From positions 13,339,665 to 13,403,664 of the forward strand of contig NC_064048.1 in the NCBI RefSeq assembly GCF_932526225.1: a stretch of 64,000 nucleotides of DNA, given 5' to 3'. A model generated the notes under the pieces. That model was given only the letters and a program-made list of their open reading frames with translations, made no database searches and was not told where the DNA came from. This document shows, in pieces, positions 11,034 to 24,400 of the stretch. This DNA is from Nematostella vectensis (taxonomy: Eukaryota; Cnidaria; Anthozoa; Actiniaria; Edwardsiidae). Numbering within the stretch: the stretch's first letter is position 1; the number at the start of each line of letters is the position of its first letter. A program made the translations under genes and the position numbers.

Positions 11034-13633
11034 ATTAAAAGTAATTTTCATTACAATTCCCTTCGGCAATGCCACGTTAGTCTTTCGTTGCGGGCACTTG
11101 ACTACTAACGCAGCGACCCGGGTTCGATTCCCGCTGATAGCGTATTTTTTTTTCTTTATTTTTTTTTTAAATATCGATACTTAATTATACTCTTCTTGGT
11201 GTGTGATGACATAAAAAGAAGGTATAGGGACATTTTTATGTACTCTCAGCAGCTTTGATGTGCTCATGCTTTGTTCAGGATCCTGTACATATTTTATGCA
11301 CACAATAACTAACTAGATTCCTTGGATAACTTGATTAAGTAGATTCTAACATAGAGCATAGCGCTCGATAGATTGATATACCTTTTTTTTTCCGAGTATA
11401 CTGTTTTATTTTTCCTAATGTTACTTTTTGGAATTTACATTCGGAAAAAAAAATTATCGATTGTAACCTTTTGGAATTCCCTTCGGCAATGCCACGTTAG
11501 TCTTTCGTTGCGGGCACTTGACTACTAACGCAGCGACCCGGGTTCGATTCCCGCTAATAGCCTATTTTTTTTTCTTTATTTTTTTTTTAAATATAGATAC
11601 TTAATTATACTGTTCTTGGTGTGTCATGACATAAAAAGAAGGTATAGGGACATTTTTATGTACTCTCAGCATCTTTGATGTGCTCATGCTTTGTTCAGGA
11701 TCCTGTACATATTTTATGCACACAAGAACTAACTAGATTCCTTGGATAACTTGATTAAGTAGATTCTAACATAGAGCATAGCGCTCGATAGATTGATATA
11801 CCTTTTTTTCCGAGTATACTGTTTTATTTTTCCTAATTTTACTTTTTGGAATTTACATTCGGAAAAAAAATTATCGATTGTAACCTTTTGGAGTTTACAC
11901 TCGTGAAACAAATTCCCGAATGTAACCCAGAAGCTTTTCCCGAATGTAACCTCCAGTCCGATGGTGACTTTGCTTGGGATAGTTTACGATACCAATAGTA
12001 TTAAAAGTAATTTTCATTACAATTCCCTTCGGCAATGCCACGTTAGTCTTTCGTTGCGGGCACTTGACTACTAATGCAGCGACCCGGGTTCGATTCCCGC
12101 TGATAGCCTATTTTTTTTTTTTATTTTTTTTTTTAAATATCGATACTTAATTATACTGTTCTTGGTGTGTCATGACATAAAAAGAAGGTATAGGGACATT
12201 TTTATGTACTCTCAGCATCTTTGATGTGCTCATGCTTTGTTCAGGATCCTGTACATATTTTATGCACACAAGAACTAACTAGATTCCTTGGATAACTTGA
12301 TTAAGTAGATTCTAACATAGAGCATAGCGCTCCATAGATTGATATACCTTTTTTTCCGAGTATACTGTTTTATTTTTCCTAATGTTACTTTTTGGAATTT
12401 ACATTCGGAAAAAAAATTATCGATTGTAACCTTTTGGAGGTTACACTCGTAAAACAAATTCCCGAATGTAACCCTGAAGCTTTTCCCGAATGTAACCTCC
12501 AGTCCGATGGTGACTTTGCTTGGGATAGTTTACGATACCAATAGTATTAAAAGTAATTTTCATTACAATTCCGTTCAGCAATGCCACGTTAGTCTTTCGT
12601 TGCGGGCACTTGACTACTAACGCAGCGACCCGGGTTCGATTCCCGTTGATAGCCTATTTTTTTTTCTTTATTTTTTTTTTTAAATATCGATACTTAATTA
12701 TACTGTTCTTGGTGTGTCATGACATAAAAAGAAGGTATAGGGACATTTTTATGTACTCTCAGCATCTTTGATGTGCTCATGCTTTGTTCGGGATCATGTT
12801 CATATTTTATGCACACAAGAACTAACTAGATTCCTTGGATAACTTGATTAAGTAGATTCTAACATAGAGCATAGCGCTCGATAGATTGATATACCTTTTT
12901 TTCCGAGTATACTGTTTTATTTTTCCTAATGTTACTTTTTGGAATTTACATTCGGAAAAAAAATTATCGATTGTAACCTTTTGGAGGTTACACTCGTAAA
13001 ACAAATTCCCGAATGTAACCCTGAAGCTTTTCTCAAATGTAACCTCCAGTCCGATGGTGACTTTGCTTGGGATAGTTTACGATACCAATAGTATTAAAAG
13101 TAATTTTCATTACAATTCCCTTCGGCAATGCCACGTTAGTCTTTCGTTGCGGGCACTTGACTACTAACGCAGCGACCCGGGTTCGATTCCCGCTGATAGC
13201 CTTTTTTTTTTCTTTATTTTTTTTTTTAAATATCGATACTTAATTATACTGTTCTTGGTGTGTCATGACATAAAAAGAAGGTATAGGGACATTTTTATGT
13301 ACTCTCAGCATCTTTGATGTGCTCATGCTTTGTTCAGGATCCTGTACATATTTTATGCACACAAGAACTAACTAGATTCCTTGGATAACTTGATTAAGTA
13401 GATTCTAACATAGAGCATAGCGCTCGATAGATTGATATACCTTTTTTTCCGAGTATACTGTTTTATTTTTCCTAATGTTACTTTTTGGAATTTACAAAAA
13501 AAAATTCTCGATTGTAACCTTTTGGAGGTTACACTCGTAAAACAAATTCCCGAATGTAACCCTGAAGCTTTTCCCGAATGTAACCTCCAGTCCGATGGTG
13601 ACTTTGCTTGGGATAGTTTACGATACCAATAGT
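11034..13633 (+). repeat. Higher-order repeat copy 3, version A again
   Basis: Slots: s 11034-11474, a 11475-11999, b 12000-12545, c 12546-13092, d 13093-13633. It shares the version-A markers with the first copy, including cctaattttac, the ggatcatgttc in slot c, and cttttctcaaatg near 13030. Corresponding positions are offset by 5,205 bp from copy 1. By eye, differences between the two are limited to isolated bases. Confidence 0.85.
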
Positions 13634-16238
13634 ATTTAAAGTAATTTTCATTACAATTCCCTTCAGCAATGCCACGTTAGTCTTTCGTTGCGGGCACTTG
13701 ACTACTAACCCAGCGACCCGGGTTCGATTCCCGCTGATAGCCTATTTTTTTTTCTTTATTTTTTTTTTTGAAATATCGATACTTAATTATACTCTTCTTG
13801 GTGTGTGATGACATAAAAAGAAGGTATAGGGACATTTTTATGTACTCTCAGCAGCTTTGATGTGCTCATGCTTTGTTCAGGATCCTGTACATATTTTATG
13901 CACACAATAACTAACTAGATTCCTTGGATAACTTGATTAAGTAGATTCTAACATAGAGCATAGCGCTCGATAGATTGATATACCTTTTTTTTTCCGAGTA
14001 TACTGTTTTATTTTTCCTAATGTTACTTTTTGGAATTTACATTCGGAAAAAAAAAATTATCGATTGTAACCTTTTGGAATTCCCTTCGGCAATGCCACGT
14101 TAGTCTTTCGTTGCGGGCACTTGACTACTAACGCAGCGACCCGGGTTCGATTCCCGCTGATAGCCTATTTTTTTTTCTTTATTTTTTTTTTAAATATAGA
14201 TACTTAATTATACTGTTCTTGGTGTGTCATGACATAAAAAGAAGGTATAGGGACATTTTTATGTACTCTCAGCATCTTTGATGTGCTCATGCTTTGTTCA
14301 GGATCCTGTACATATTTTATGCACACAAGAACTAACTAGATTCCTTGGATAACTTGATTAAGTAGATTCTAACAAAGAGCATAGCGCTCGATAGATTGAT
14401 ATACCTTTTTTTCCGAGTATACTGTTTTATTTTTCCTAATGTTACTTTTTGGAATTTACATTCGGAAAAAAAATTATCGATTGTAACCTTTTGGAGTTTA
14501 CACTCGTGAAACAAATTCCCGAATGTAACCCAGAAGCTTTTCCCGAATGTAACCTCCAGTCCGATGGTGACTTTGCTTGGGATAGTTTACGATAGCAATA
14601 GTATTAAAAGTAATTTTCATTACAATTCCCTTCGGCAATGCCACGTTAGTCTTTCGTTGCGGGCACTTGACTACTAACGCAGCGACCCGGGTTCGATTCC
14701 CGCTGATAGCCTATTTTTTTTTCTTTATTTTTTTTTTAAAATATCGATACTTAATTATACTGTTCTTGGTGTGTCATGACATAAAAAGAAGGTATAGGGA
14801 CATTTTTATGTACTCTCAGCATCTTTGATGTGCTCATGCTTTGTTCAGGATCCTGTACATATTTTATGCACACAATAACTAACTAGATTCCTTGGATAAC
14901 TTGATTAAGTAGATTCTAACATAGAGCATAGCGCTCAATAGATTGATATACCTTTTTTTCCGAGTATACTGTTTTATTTTTCCTAATGTTACTTTTTGGA
15001 ATTTACATTCGGAAAAAAAATTATCGATTGTAACCTTTTGGAGGTTACACTCGTAAAACAAATTCCCGAATGTAACCCTGAACCTTTTCCCGAATGTAAC
15101 CTCCAGTCCGATGGTGACTTTGCTTGGGATAGTTTACGATACCAATAGTATTAAAAGTAATTTTCATTACAATTCCCTTCGGCAATGCCACGTTAGTCTT
15201 TCGTTGCGGGCACTTGACTACTAACGCAGCGACCCGGGTTCGATTCCCGCTGATAACCTATTCTTTTTTTCTTTATTTTTTTTTTTAAATATCGATACTT
15301 AATTATACTGTTCTTGGTGTGTCATGACATAAAAAGAAGGTATAGGGACATTTTTATGTACTCTCAGCATCTTTGATGTGCTCATGCTTTGTTCAGGATC
15401 CTGTACATATTTTATGCACACAAGAACTAACTAGATTCCTTGGATAACTTGATTAAGTAGATTCTAACATAGAGCATAGCGCTCAATAGATTGATATACC
15501 TTTTTTTCCGAGTATACTGTTTTATTTTTCCTAATGTTACTTTTTGGAATTTACATTCGGAAAAAAAATTATCGATTGTAACCTTTTGGAGGTTACACTC
15601 GTAAAACAAATTCCCGAATGTAACCCTGAAGCTTTTCCCGAATGTAACCTCCAGTCCGATGGTGACTTTGCTTGGGATAGTTTACGATACCAATAGTATT
15701 AAAAGTAATTTTCATTACAATTCCGTTCAGCAATGCCACGTTAGTCTTTCGTTGCGGGCACTTGACTACTAACGCAGCGACCCGGGTTCGATTCCCGTTG
15801 ATAGCCTATTTTTTTTTCTTTATTTTTTTTTTAAATATCGATACTTAATTATACTGTTCTTGGTGTGTCATGACATAAAAAGAAGGTATAGGGACATTTT
15901 TATGTACTCTCAGCATCTTTGATGTGCTCATGCTTTGTTCAGGATCCTGTACATATTTTATGCACACAAGAACTAACTAGATTCCTTGGATAACTTGATT
16001 AAGTAGATTCTAACATAGAGCATAGCGCTCGATAGATTGATATACCTTTTTTTCCGAGTATACTGTTTTATTTTTCCTAATGTTACTTTTTGGAATTTAC
16101 AAAAAAAAATTCTCGATTGTAACCTTTTGGAGGTTACACTCGTAAAACAAATTCCCGAATGTAACCCTGAAGCTTTTCCCGAATGTAACCTCCAGTCCGA
16201 TGGTGACTTTGCTTGGGATAGTTTACGATACCAATAGT
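13634..16238 (+). repeat. Higher-order repeat copy 4, version B again
   Basis: Slots: s 13634-14077, a 14078-14602, b 14603-15149, c 15150-15697, d 15698-16238. It repeats the version-B markers exactly (ttttgaaatatc near 13768, ctaacaaagagc near 14373, gatagcaata near 14592) at a 5,205-bp offset from copy 2. Confidence 0.85.
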
Positions 16239-17747
16239 ATTAAAAGTAATTTTCATTACAATTCCCTTCGGCAATGCCACGTTAGTCTTTCGTTGCGGGC
16301 ACTTGACTACTAACGCAGCGACCCGGGTTCGATTCCCGCTGATAGCGTATTTTTTTTTCTTTATTTTTTTTTTAAATATCGATACTTAATTATACTCTTC
16401 TTGGTGTGTGATGACATAAAAAGAAGGTATAGGGACATTTTTATGTACTCTCAGCAGCTTTGATGTGCTCATGCTTTGTTCAGGATCCTGTACATATTTT
16501 ATGCACACAATAACTAACTAGATTCCTTGGATAACTTGATTAAGTAGATTCTAACATAGAGCATAGCGCTCGATAGATTGATATACCTTTTTTTTTCCGA
16601 GTATACTGTTTTATTTTTCCTAATGTTACTTTTTGGAATTTACATTCGGAAAAAAAAAATTATCGATTGTAACCTTTTGGAATTCCCTTCGGCAATGCCA
16701 CGTTAGTCTTTCGTTGCGGGCACTTGACTACTAACGCAGCGACCCGGGTTCGATTCCGGCTGATAGCCTATTTTTTTTTTCTTTATTTTTTTTTTAAATA
16801 TCGATACTTAATTATACTGTTCTTGGTGTGTCATGACATAAAAAGAAGGTATAGGGACATTTTTATGTACTCTCAGCATCTTTGATGTGCTCATGCTTTG
16901 TTCAGGATCCTGTACATATTTTATGCACACAAGAACTAACTAGATTCCTTGGATAACTTGATTAAGTAGATTCTAACATAGAGCATAGCGCTCGATAGAT
17001 TGATATACCTTTTTTTCCGAGTATACTGTTTTATTTTTCCTAATGTTACTTTTTGGAATTTACATTCGGAAAAAAAATTATCGATTGTAACCTTTTGGAG
17101 TTTACACTCGTGAAACAAATTCCCGAATGTAACCCTGAAGCTTTTCCCGAATGTAACCTCCAGTCCGATGGTGACTTTGCTTGGGATAGTTTACGATACC
17201 AATAGTATTAAAAGTAATTTTCATTACAATTCCGTTCAGCAATGCCACGTTAGTCTTTCGTTGCGGGCACTTGACTACTAACGCAGCGACCCGGGTTCGA
17301 TTCCCGTTGATAGCCTATTTTTTTTTCTTTATTTTTTTTTTAAATATCGATACTTAATTATACTGTTCTTGGTGTGTCATGACATAAAAAGAAGGTATAG
17401 GGACATTTTTATGTACTCTCAGCATCTTTGATGTGCTCATGCTTTGTTCAGGATCCTGTACATATTTTATGCACACAAGAACTAACTAGATTCCTTGGAT
17501 AACTTGATTAAGTAGATTCTAACATAGAGCATAGCGCTCGATAGATTGATATACCTTTTTTTCCGAGTATACTGTTTTATTTTTCCTAATGTTACTTTTT
17601 GGAATTTACAAAAAAAAATTCTCGATTGTAACCTTTTGGAGGTTACACTCGTAAAACAAATTCCCGAATGTAACCCTGAAGCTTTTCCCGAATGTAACCT
17701 CCAGTCCGATGGTGACTTTGCTTGGGATAGTTTACGATACCAATAGT
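16239..17747 (+). repeat. Contracted higher-order repeat (s-a-d), 1.5 kb
   Basis: Three slots only: s 16239-16680, a 16681-17206 and d 17207-17747. Slots b and c are absent. The a monomer ends with the aaccctgaag and ccgttcagc variants that normally mark the later slots. This fits an unequal crossover that removed two monomers. The s and a slots also share a new private variant, gattccggct (near 16752). Confidence 0.8.
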
Positions 17748-20700
17748 ATTAAAAGTAATTTTCATTACAATTCCCTTCGGCAATGCCACGTTAGTCTTTC
17801 GTTGCGGGCACTTGACTACTAACGCAGCGACCCGGGTTCGATTCCCGCTGATAGCGTATTTTTTTTTCTTTATTTTTTTTTTAAATATCGATACTTAATT
17901 ATACTCTTCTTGGTGTGTGATGACATAAAAAGAAGGTATAGGGACATTTTTATGTACTCTCAGCAGCTTTGATGTGCTCATGCTTTGTTCAGGATCCTGT
18001 ACATATTTTATGCACACAATAACTAACTAGATTCCTTGGATAACTTGATTAAGTAGATTCTAACATAGAGCATAGCGCTCGATAGATTGATATACCTTTT
18101 TTTTTCCGAGTATACTGTTTTATTTTTCCTAATGTTACTTTTTGGAATTTACATTCGGAAAAAAAAAATTATCGATTGTAACCTTTTGGAATTCCCTTCG
18201 GCAATGCCACGTTAGTCTTTCGTTGCGGGCACTTGACTACTAACGCAGCGACCCGGGTTCGATTCCGGCTGATAGCCTATTTTTTTTTTCTTTATTTTTT
18301 TTTTTAAATATCGATACTTAATTATACTGTTCTTGGTGTGTCATGACATAAAAAGAAGGTATAGGGACATTTTTATGTACTCTCAGCATCTTTGATGTGC
18401 TCATGCTTTGTTCAGGATCCTGTACATATTTTATGCACACAAGAACTAACTAGATTCCTTGGATAACTTGATTAAGTAGATTCTAACATAGAGCATAGCG
18501 CTCGATAGATTGATATACCTTTTTTTCCGAGTATACTGTTTTATTTTTCCTAATGTTACTTTTTGGAATTTACATTCGGAAAAAAAATTATCGATTGTAA
18601 CCTTTTGGAGTTTACACTCGTGAAACAAATTCCCGAATGTAACCCAGAAGCTTTTCCCGAATGTAACCTCCAGTCCGATGGTGACTTTGCTTGGGATAGT
18701 TTACGATACCAATAGTATTAAAAGTAATTTTCATTACAATTCCGTTCAGCAATGCCACGTTAGTCTTTCGTTGCGGGCACTTGACTACTAACGCAGCGAC
18801 CCGGGTTCGATTCCCGTTGATAGCCTATTTTTTTTTCTTTATTTTTTTTTTAAATATCGATACTTAATTATACTGTTTTTGGTGTGTCATGACATAAAAA
18901 GAAGGTATAGGGACATTTTTATGTACTCTCAGCATCTTTGATGTGCTCATGCTTTGTTCAGGATCATGTTCATATTTTATGCACACAAGAACTAACTAGA
19001 TTCCTTGGATAACTTGATTAAGTAGATTCTAACATAGAGCATAGCGCTCGAAAGATTGATATACATTTTTTTCCGAGTATACTGTTTTTTTTTTCCTAAT
19101 GTTACTTTTTGGAATTTACAAAAAAAAAATTATCGATTGTAACCTTTTGGAGGTTACACTCGTAAAACAAATTCCCGAATGTAACCCTGAAGCTTTTCCC
19201 GAATGTAACCTCCAGTCCGATGGTGACTTTGCTTGGGATAGTTTACGATACCAATAGTATTAAAAGTAATTTTCATTACAATTCCCTTCAGCAATGCCAC
19301 GGTAGTCTTTCGTTGCGGGCACTTGACTACTAACGCAGCGACCCGGGTTCTATTCCCGCTGATACCCTATTTTTTTTTTCTTTTTTTTTTTAAATATCGA
19401 TACTTAATTATACTGTTCTTGGTGTGTCATGACATAAAAAGAAGGTATAGGGACATTTTTATGTACTCTCAGCATCTTTGATGTGCTCATGCTTTGTTCA
19501 GGATCCTGTACATATTTTATGCACACAAGAACTAACTAGATTCCTTGGATAACTTGATTAAGTAGATTCTAACATAGAGCATAGCGCTCGATAGATTGAT
19601 ATACCTTTTTTTCCGAGTATACTGTTTTATTTTTCCTAATGTTACTTTTTGGAATTTACATTCGGAAAAAAAATTATCGATTGTAACCTTTTGGAGTTTA
19701 CACTCGTGAAACAAATTCCCGAATGTAACCCAGAAGCTTTTCCCGAATGTAACCTCCAGTCCGATGGTGACTTTGCTTGGGATAGTTTACGATACCAATA
19801 GTATTAAAAGTAATTTTCATTACAATTCCCTTCGGCAATGCCACGTTAGTCTTTCGTTGCGGGCACTTGACTACTAACGCAGCGACCCGGGTTCGATTCC
19901 CGCTGATAACCTATTCTTTTTTTCTTTATTTTTTTTTTTAAATATCGATACTTAATTATACTGTTCTTGGTGTGTCATGACATAAAAAGAAGGTATAGGG
20001 ACATTTTTATGTACTCTCAGCATCTTTGATGTGCTCATGCTTTGTTCAGGATCCTGTACATATTTTATGCACACAAGAACTAACTAGATTCCTTGGATAA
20101 CTTGATTAAGTAGATTCTAACATAGAGCATAGCGCTCAATAGATTGATATACCTTTTTTTCCGAGTATACTGTTTTATTTTTCCTAATGTTACTTTTTGG
20201 AATTTACATTCGGAAAAAAAATTATCGATTGTAACCTTTTGGAGGTTACACTCGTAAAACAAATTCCCGAATGTAACCCTGAAGCTTTTCCCGAATGTAA
20301 CCTCCAGTCCGATGGTGACTTTGCTTGGGATAGTTTACGATACCAATAGTATTAAAAGTAATTTTCATTACAATTCCGTTCAGCAATGCCACGTTAGTCT
20401 TTCGTTGCGGGCACTTGACTACTAACGCAGCGACCCGGGTTCGATTCCCGTTGATAGCCTATTTTTTTTTCTTTATTTTTTTTTTAAATATCGATACTTA
20501 ATTATACTGTTCTTGGTGTGTCATGACATAAAAAGAAGGTATAGGGACATTTTTATGTACTCTCAGCATCTTTGATGTGCTCATGCTTTGTTCAGGATCA
20601 TGTTCATATTTTATGCACACAAGAACTAACTAGATTCCTTGGATAACTTGATTAAGTAGATTCTAACATAGAGCATAGCGCTCGATAGATTGATATACCT

Positions 20701-21439
20701 TTTTTTCCGAGTATACTGTTTTTTTTTTCCTAATGTTACTTTTTCGAATTTACATTCGGAAAAAAATTTATCGATTGTAACCTTTTGGAGGTTACACTCG
20801 TAAAACAAATTCCCGAATGTAACCCTGAAGCTTTTCTCGAATGTAACCTCCAGTCCGATGGTGACTTTGCTTGGGATAGTTTACGATACCAATAGTATTA
20901 AAAGTAATTTTCATTACAATTCCCTTCGGCAATGCCACGTTAGTCTTTCGTTGCGGGCACTTGACTACTAACGCAGCGACCCGGGTTCGATTCCCGCTGA
21001 TAGCCTATTTTTTTTCTTTATTTTTTTTTTTAAATATCGATACTTAATTATACTCTTCTTGGTGTGTCATGACATAAAAAGAAGGTATAGGGACATTTTT
21101 ATGTACTCTCAGCATCTTTGATGTGCTCATGCTTTGTTCAGGATCCTGTACATATTTTATGCACACAAGAACTAACTAGATTCCTTGGATAACTTGATTA
21201 AGTAGATTCTAACATAGAGCATAGCGCTCGATAGATTGATATACCTTTTTTTCCGAGTATACTGTTTTATTTTTCCTAATGTTACTTTTTGGAATTTACA
21301 AAAAAAAAAATACCCGATTGTAACCTTTTGGAGGTTACACTCGTAAAACAAATGCCCGAATGTAACCCTGAAGCATTTCCCGAATGTAACCTCCAGTCCG
21401 ATGGTGACTTTGCTTGGGATAGTTTACGATACCAATAGT
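17748..21439 (+). repeat. Irregular end of the central block (s-a-d'-a-b-c-d)
   Basis: Monomers: s 17748-18189, a 18190-18716, a d-like one 18717-19258, a again 19259-19802, b 19803-20350, c 20351-20896 and d 20897-21439. Slot identity comes from the same diagnostic bases as in the regular copies. The gattccggct variant of the contracted unit recurs near 18262. This region is more diverged, with gatagcc changed to gataccc near 19363 and poly-T changes near 19085 and 20713. Array edges commonly look like this. Confidence 0.75.
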
Positions 21440-21459
21440 ATTAAAAGTAATTTTCATTA

Positions 21460-21478
21460 CAATTCCCTTTTTTTTTTC
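21460..21478. other. Array 1 orientation switch 2
   Basis: The central block reads …ttttcattacaattccc, then passes directly into tttttttttccgaatg, which belongs to the opposite orientation. A few T residues are shared by both sides, so the join has T-run microhomology. The expected continuation ttcggcaatgcc is missing. Confidence 0.85.
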
Positions 21479-24400
21479 CGAATGTAAATTCCAAAAAGTA
21501 ACATTAGGAAAAATAAAACAGTATACTCGGAAAAAAAAAGGTATATCAATCTATCGAGCGCTATGCTCTATGTTAGAATCTACTTAATCAAGTTATCCAA
21601 GGAATCTAGTTAGTTATTGTGTGCATAAAATATGTACAGGATCCTGAACAAAGCATGAGCACATCAAAGATGCTGAGAGTACATAAAAATGTCCCTATAC
21701 CTTCTTTTTATGTCATCACACACCAAGAAGAGTATAATTAAGTATCGATATTTAAAAAAAAAATAAAGAAAAAAAATAGGCTATCAGCGGGAATCGAACC
21801 CGGGTCGCTGGGTTAGTAGTCAAGTGCCCGCAACGAAAGACTAACGTGGCATTGCTGAAGGGAATTGTAATGAAAATTACTTTTAATACTATTGGTATCG
21901 TAAACTATCCCAAGCAAAGTCACCATCGGACTGGAGGTTACATTCGGGAAAAGCTTCTGGGTTACCTTCGGGAATTTGTTTCACGAGTGTAAACTCCAAA
22001 AGGTTACAATCGATATTTTTTTTTTCCGAATGTAAATTCCAAAAAGTAACATTAGGACAAATAAAACAGTATACTCGAAAAAAAAGGTATATCAATCTAT
22101 CGAGAGCCATGCTCTATGTTAGAATCTACTTAATCAAGTTATCCAAGGAATCTAGTTAGTTCTTGTGTGCATAAAATATGTAAAGGATCCTGAACAAAGC
22201 ATGAGCACATCAAAGATGCTGAGAGTACATAAAAATGTCCCTATACCTTCTTTTTATGTCATGACACACCAAGAACAGTATAATTAAGTATCGATATTTA
22301 ACAAAAACAAAATAAAGAAAAAAAAATAGGCTATCAGCGGGAATCGAACCCGGGTCGCTGCGTTAGTAGTCAAGTGCCCGCAACGAAAGACTAACGTGGC
22401 ATTGCCGAAGGGAATTGTAATGAAAATTACTTTTAATACTATTGGTATCGTAAACTATCCCAAGCAAAGTCACCATCGGACTGGAGGTTACATTCGTGAA
22501 AAGCTTCTGGGTTACATTCGGGAATTTGTTTCACGAGTGTAAACTCCAAAAGGTTACAATCGATAATTTTTTTTCCGAATGTAAATTCCAAAAAGTAACA
22601 TTAGGACAAATAAAACAGTATACTCGGAAAAAAAGGTATATCAATCTATCGAGAGCCATGCTCTATGTTAGAATCTACTTAATCAAGTTATACAAGGAAT
22701 CTAGTTAGTTCTTGTGTGCATAAAATATGTACAGGATCCTGAACAAAGCATGAGCACATCAAAGATGCTGAGAGTACATAAAAATGTCCCTATACCTTCT
22801 TTTTATGTCATGACACACCAAGAACAGTATAATTAAGTATCGATATTTAAAAAAAAAAAATAAAGAAAAAAAAATAGGCTATCAGCGGGAATCGAACCCG
22901 GGTAGCTGCGTTAGTAGTCAAGTGCCCGCAACGAAAGACTAACGTGGCATTGCCGAAGGGAATTGTAATGAAAATTACTTTTAATACTATTGGTATCGTA
23001 AACTATCCCAAGCAAAGTCACCATCGGACTGGAGGTTACATTCGGGAAAAGCTTCAGGGTTACATTCGGGAATTTGTTTTACGAGTGTAACCTCCAAAAG
23101 GTTACAATCGATAATTTTTTTTTGTAAATTCCAAAAAGTAACATTAGGAAAAATAAAACAGTATACTCGGAAAAAAAGGAATATCAATCTATCGAGCGCT
23201 ATGCTCTATGTTAGAATCTACTTAATCAAGTTATCCAAGGAATCTAGTTAGTTCTTGTGTGCATAAAATATGAACATGATCCTGAACAAAGCATGAGCAC
23301 ATCAAAGATGCTGAGAGTACATAAAAATGTCCCTATACCTTCTTTTTATGTCATGACACACCAAGAACAGTATAATTAAGTATCGATATTTAAAAAAAAA
23401 TAAAGAAAAAAAAATAGGCTATCAGCGGGAATCGAACCCGGGTCGCTGCGTTAGTAGTCAAGTGCCCGCAACGAAAGACTAACGTGGCATTGCTGAACGG
23501 AATTGTAATGAAAATTACTTTTAATACTATTGGTATCGTAAACTATCCCAAGCAAAGTCACCATCGGACTGGAGGTTACATTCGGGAAAAGCTTCAGGGT
23601 TACATTCGGGAATTTGTTTTACGAGTGTAACCTCCAAAAGGTTACAATCGATAATTTTTTTTCCGAATGTAAATTCGGAAAAGTAACATTAGGAAAAATA
23701 AAACAGTATACTCGGAAAAAAAGGTATATCAATCTATCGAGCGCTATGCTCTATGTTAGAATCTACTTAATCAAGTTATCCAAGGAATCTAGTTAGTTCT
23801 TGTGTGCATAAAATATGAACATGATCCTGAACAAAGCATGAGCACATCAAAGATGCTGAGAGTACATAAAAATGTCCCTATACCTTCTTTTTATGTCATG
23901 ACACACCAAGAACAGTATAATTAAGTATCGATATTCAAAAAAAAAATAAAGAAAAAAAAATAGGCTATCAACGGGAATCGAACCCGGGTCGCTGCGTTAG
24001 TAGTCAAGTGCCCGCAACGAAAGACTAACGTGGCATTGCTGAACGGAATTGTAATGAAAATTACTTTTAATACTATTGGTATCGTAAACTATCCCAAGCA
24101 AAGTCACCATCGGACTGGAGGTTACATTCGGGAAAAGCTTCAGGGTTACATTCGGGAATTTGTTTTACGAGTGTAACCTCCAAAAGGTTACAATCGATAA
24201 TTTTTTTTCCGAATGTAAATTCCAAAAAGTAACATTAGGAAAAATAAAACAGTATACTCGGAAAAAAAGGTATATCAATCTATCGAGCGCTATGCTCTAT
24301 GTTAGAATCTACTTAATCAAGTTATCCAAGGAATCTAGTTAGTTCTTGTGTGCATAAAATATGTACAGGATCCTGAACAAAGCATGAGCACATCAAAGAT

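Larger units (their letters stand above)
5718..21469 (+). repeat. Array 1, central inverted block with higher-order repeat structure
   Basis: About 30 monomers in the orientation opposite to the flanking blocks. Monomer ends (…ccaatagt) fall at 5827, 6794, 7340, 7887, 8428, 9397, 9944, 10492, 11033, 11999, 12545, 13092, 13633, 14602, 15149, 15697, 16238, 17206, 17747, 18716, 19258, 19802, 20350, 20896 and 21439. Shortened monomers end by fusion at about 6269, 8872, 11474, 14077, 16680 and 18189. Private variants recur at fixed intervals of about 2.60 and 5.205 kb. These include gtgtgtgatgac, cagcagcttt, gatagcaata and ggatcatgttc. The repeated intervals show organised multi-monomer units rather than random tandem copies. 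Confidence 0.93.

Noticed and set aside
2-24342. Repeated 60-73-codon open frames on both strands in array 1 monomers
   Set aside because: They occur on both strands over the same bases, depend on poly-A/T length, and have no codon bias or domain. They are by-products of tandem repetition.
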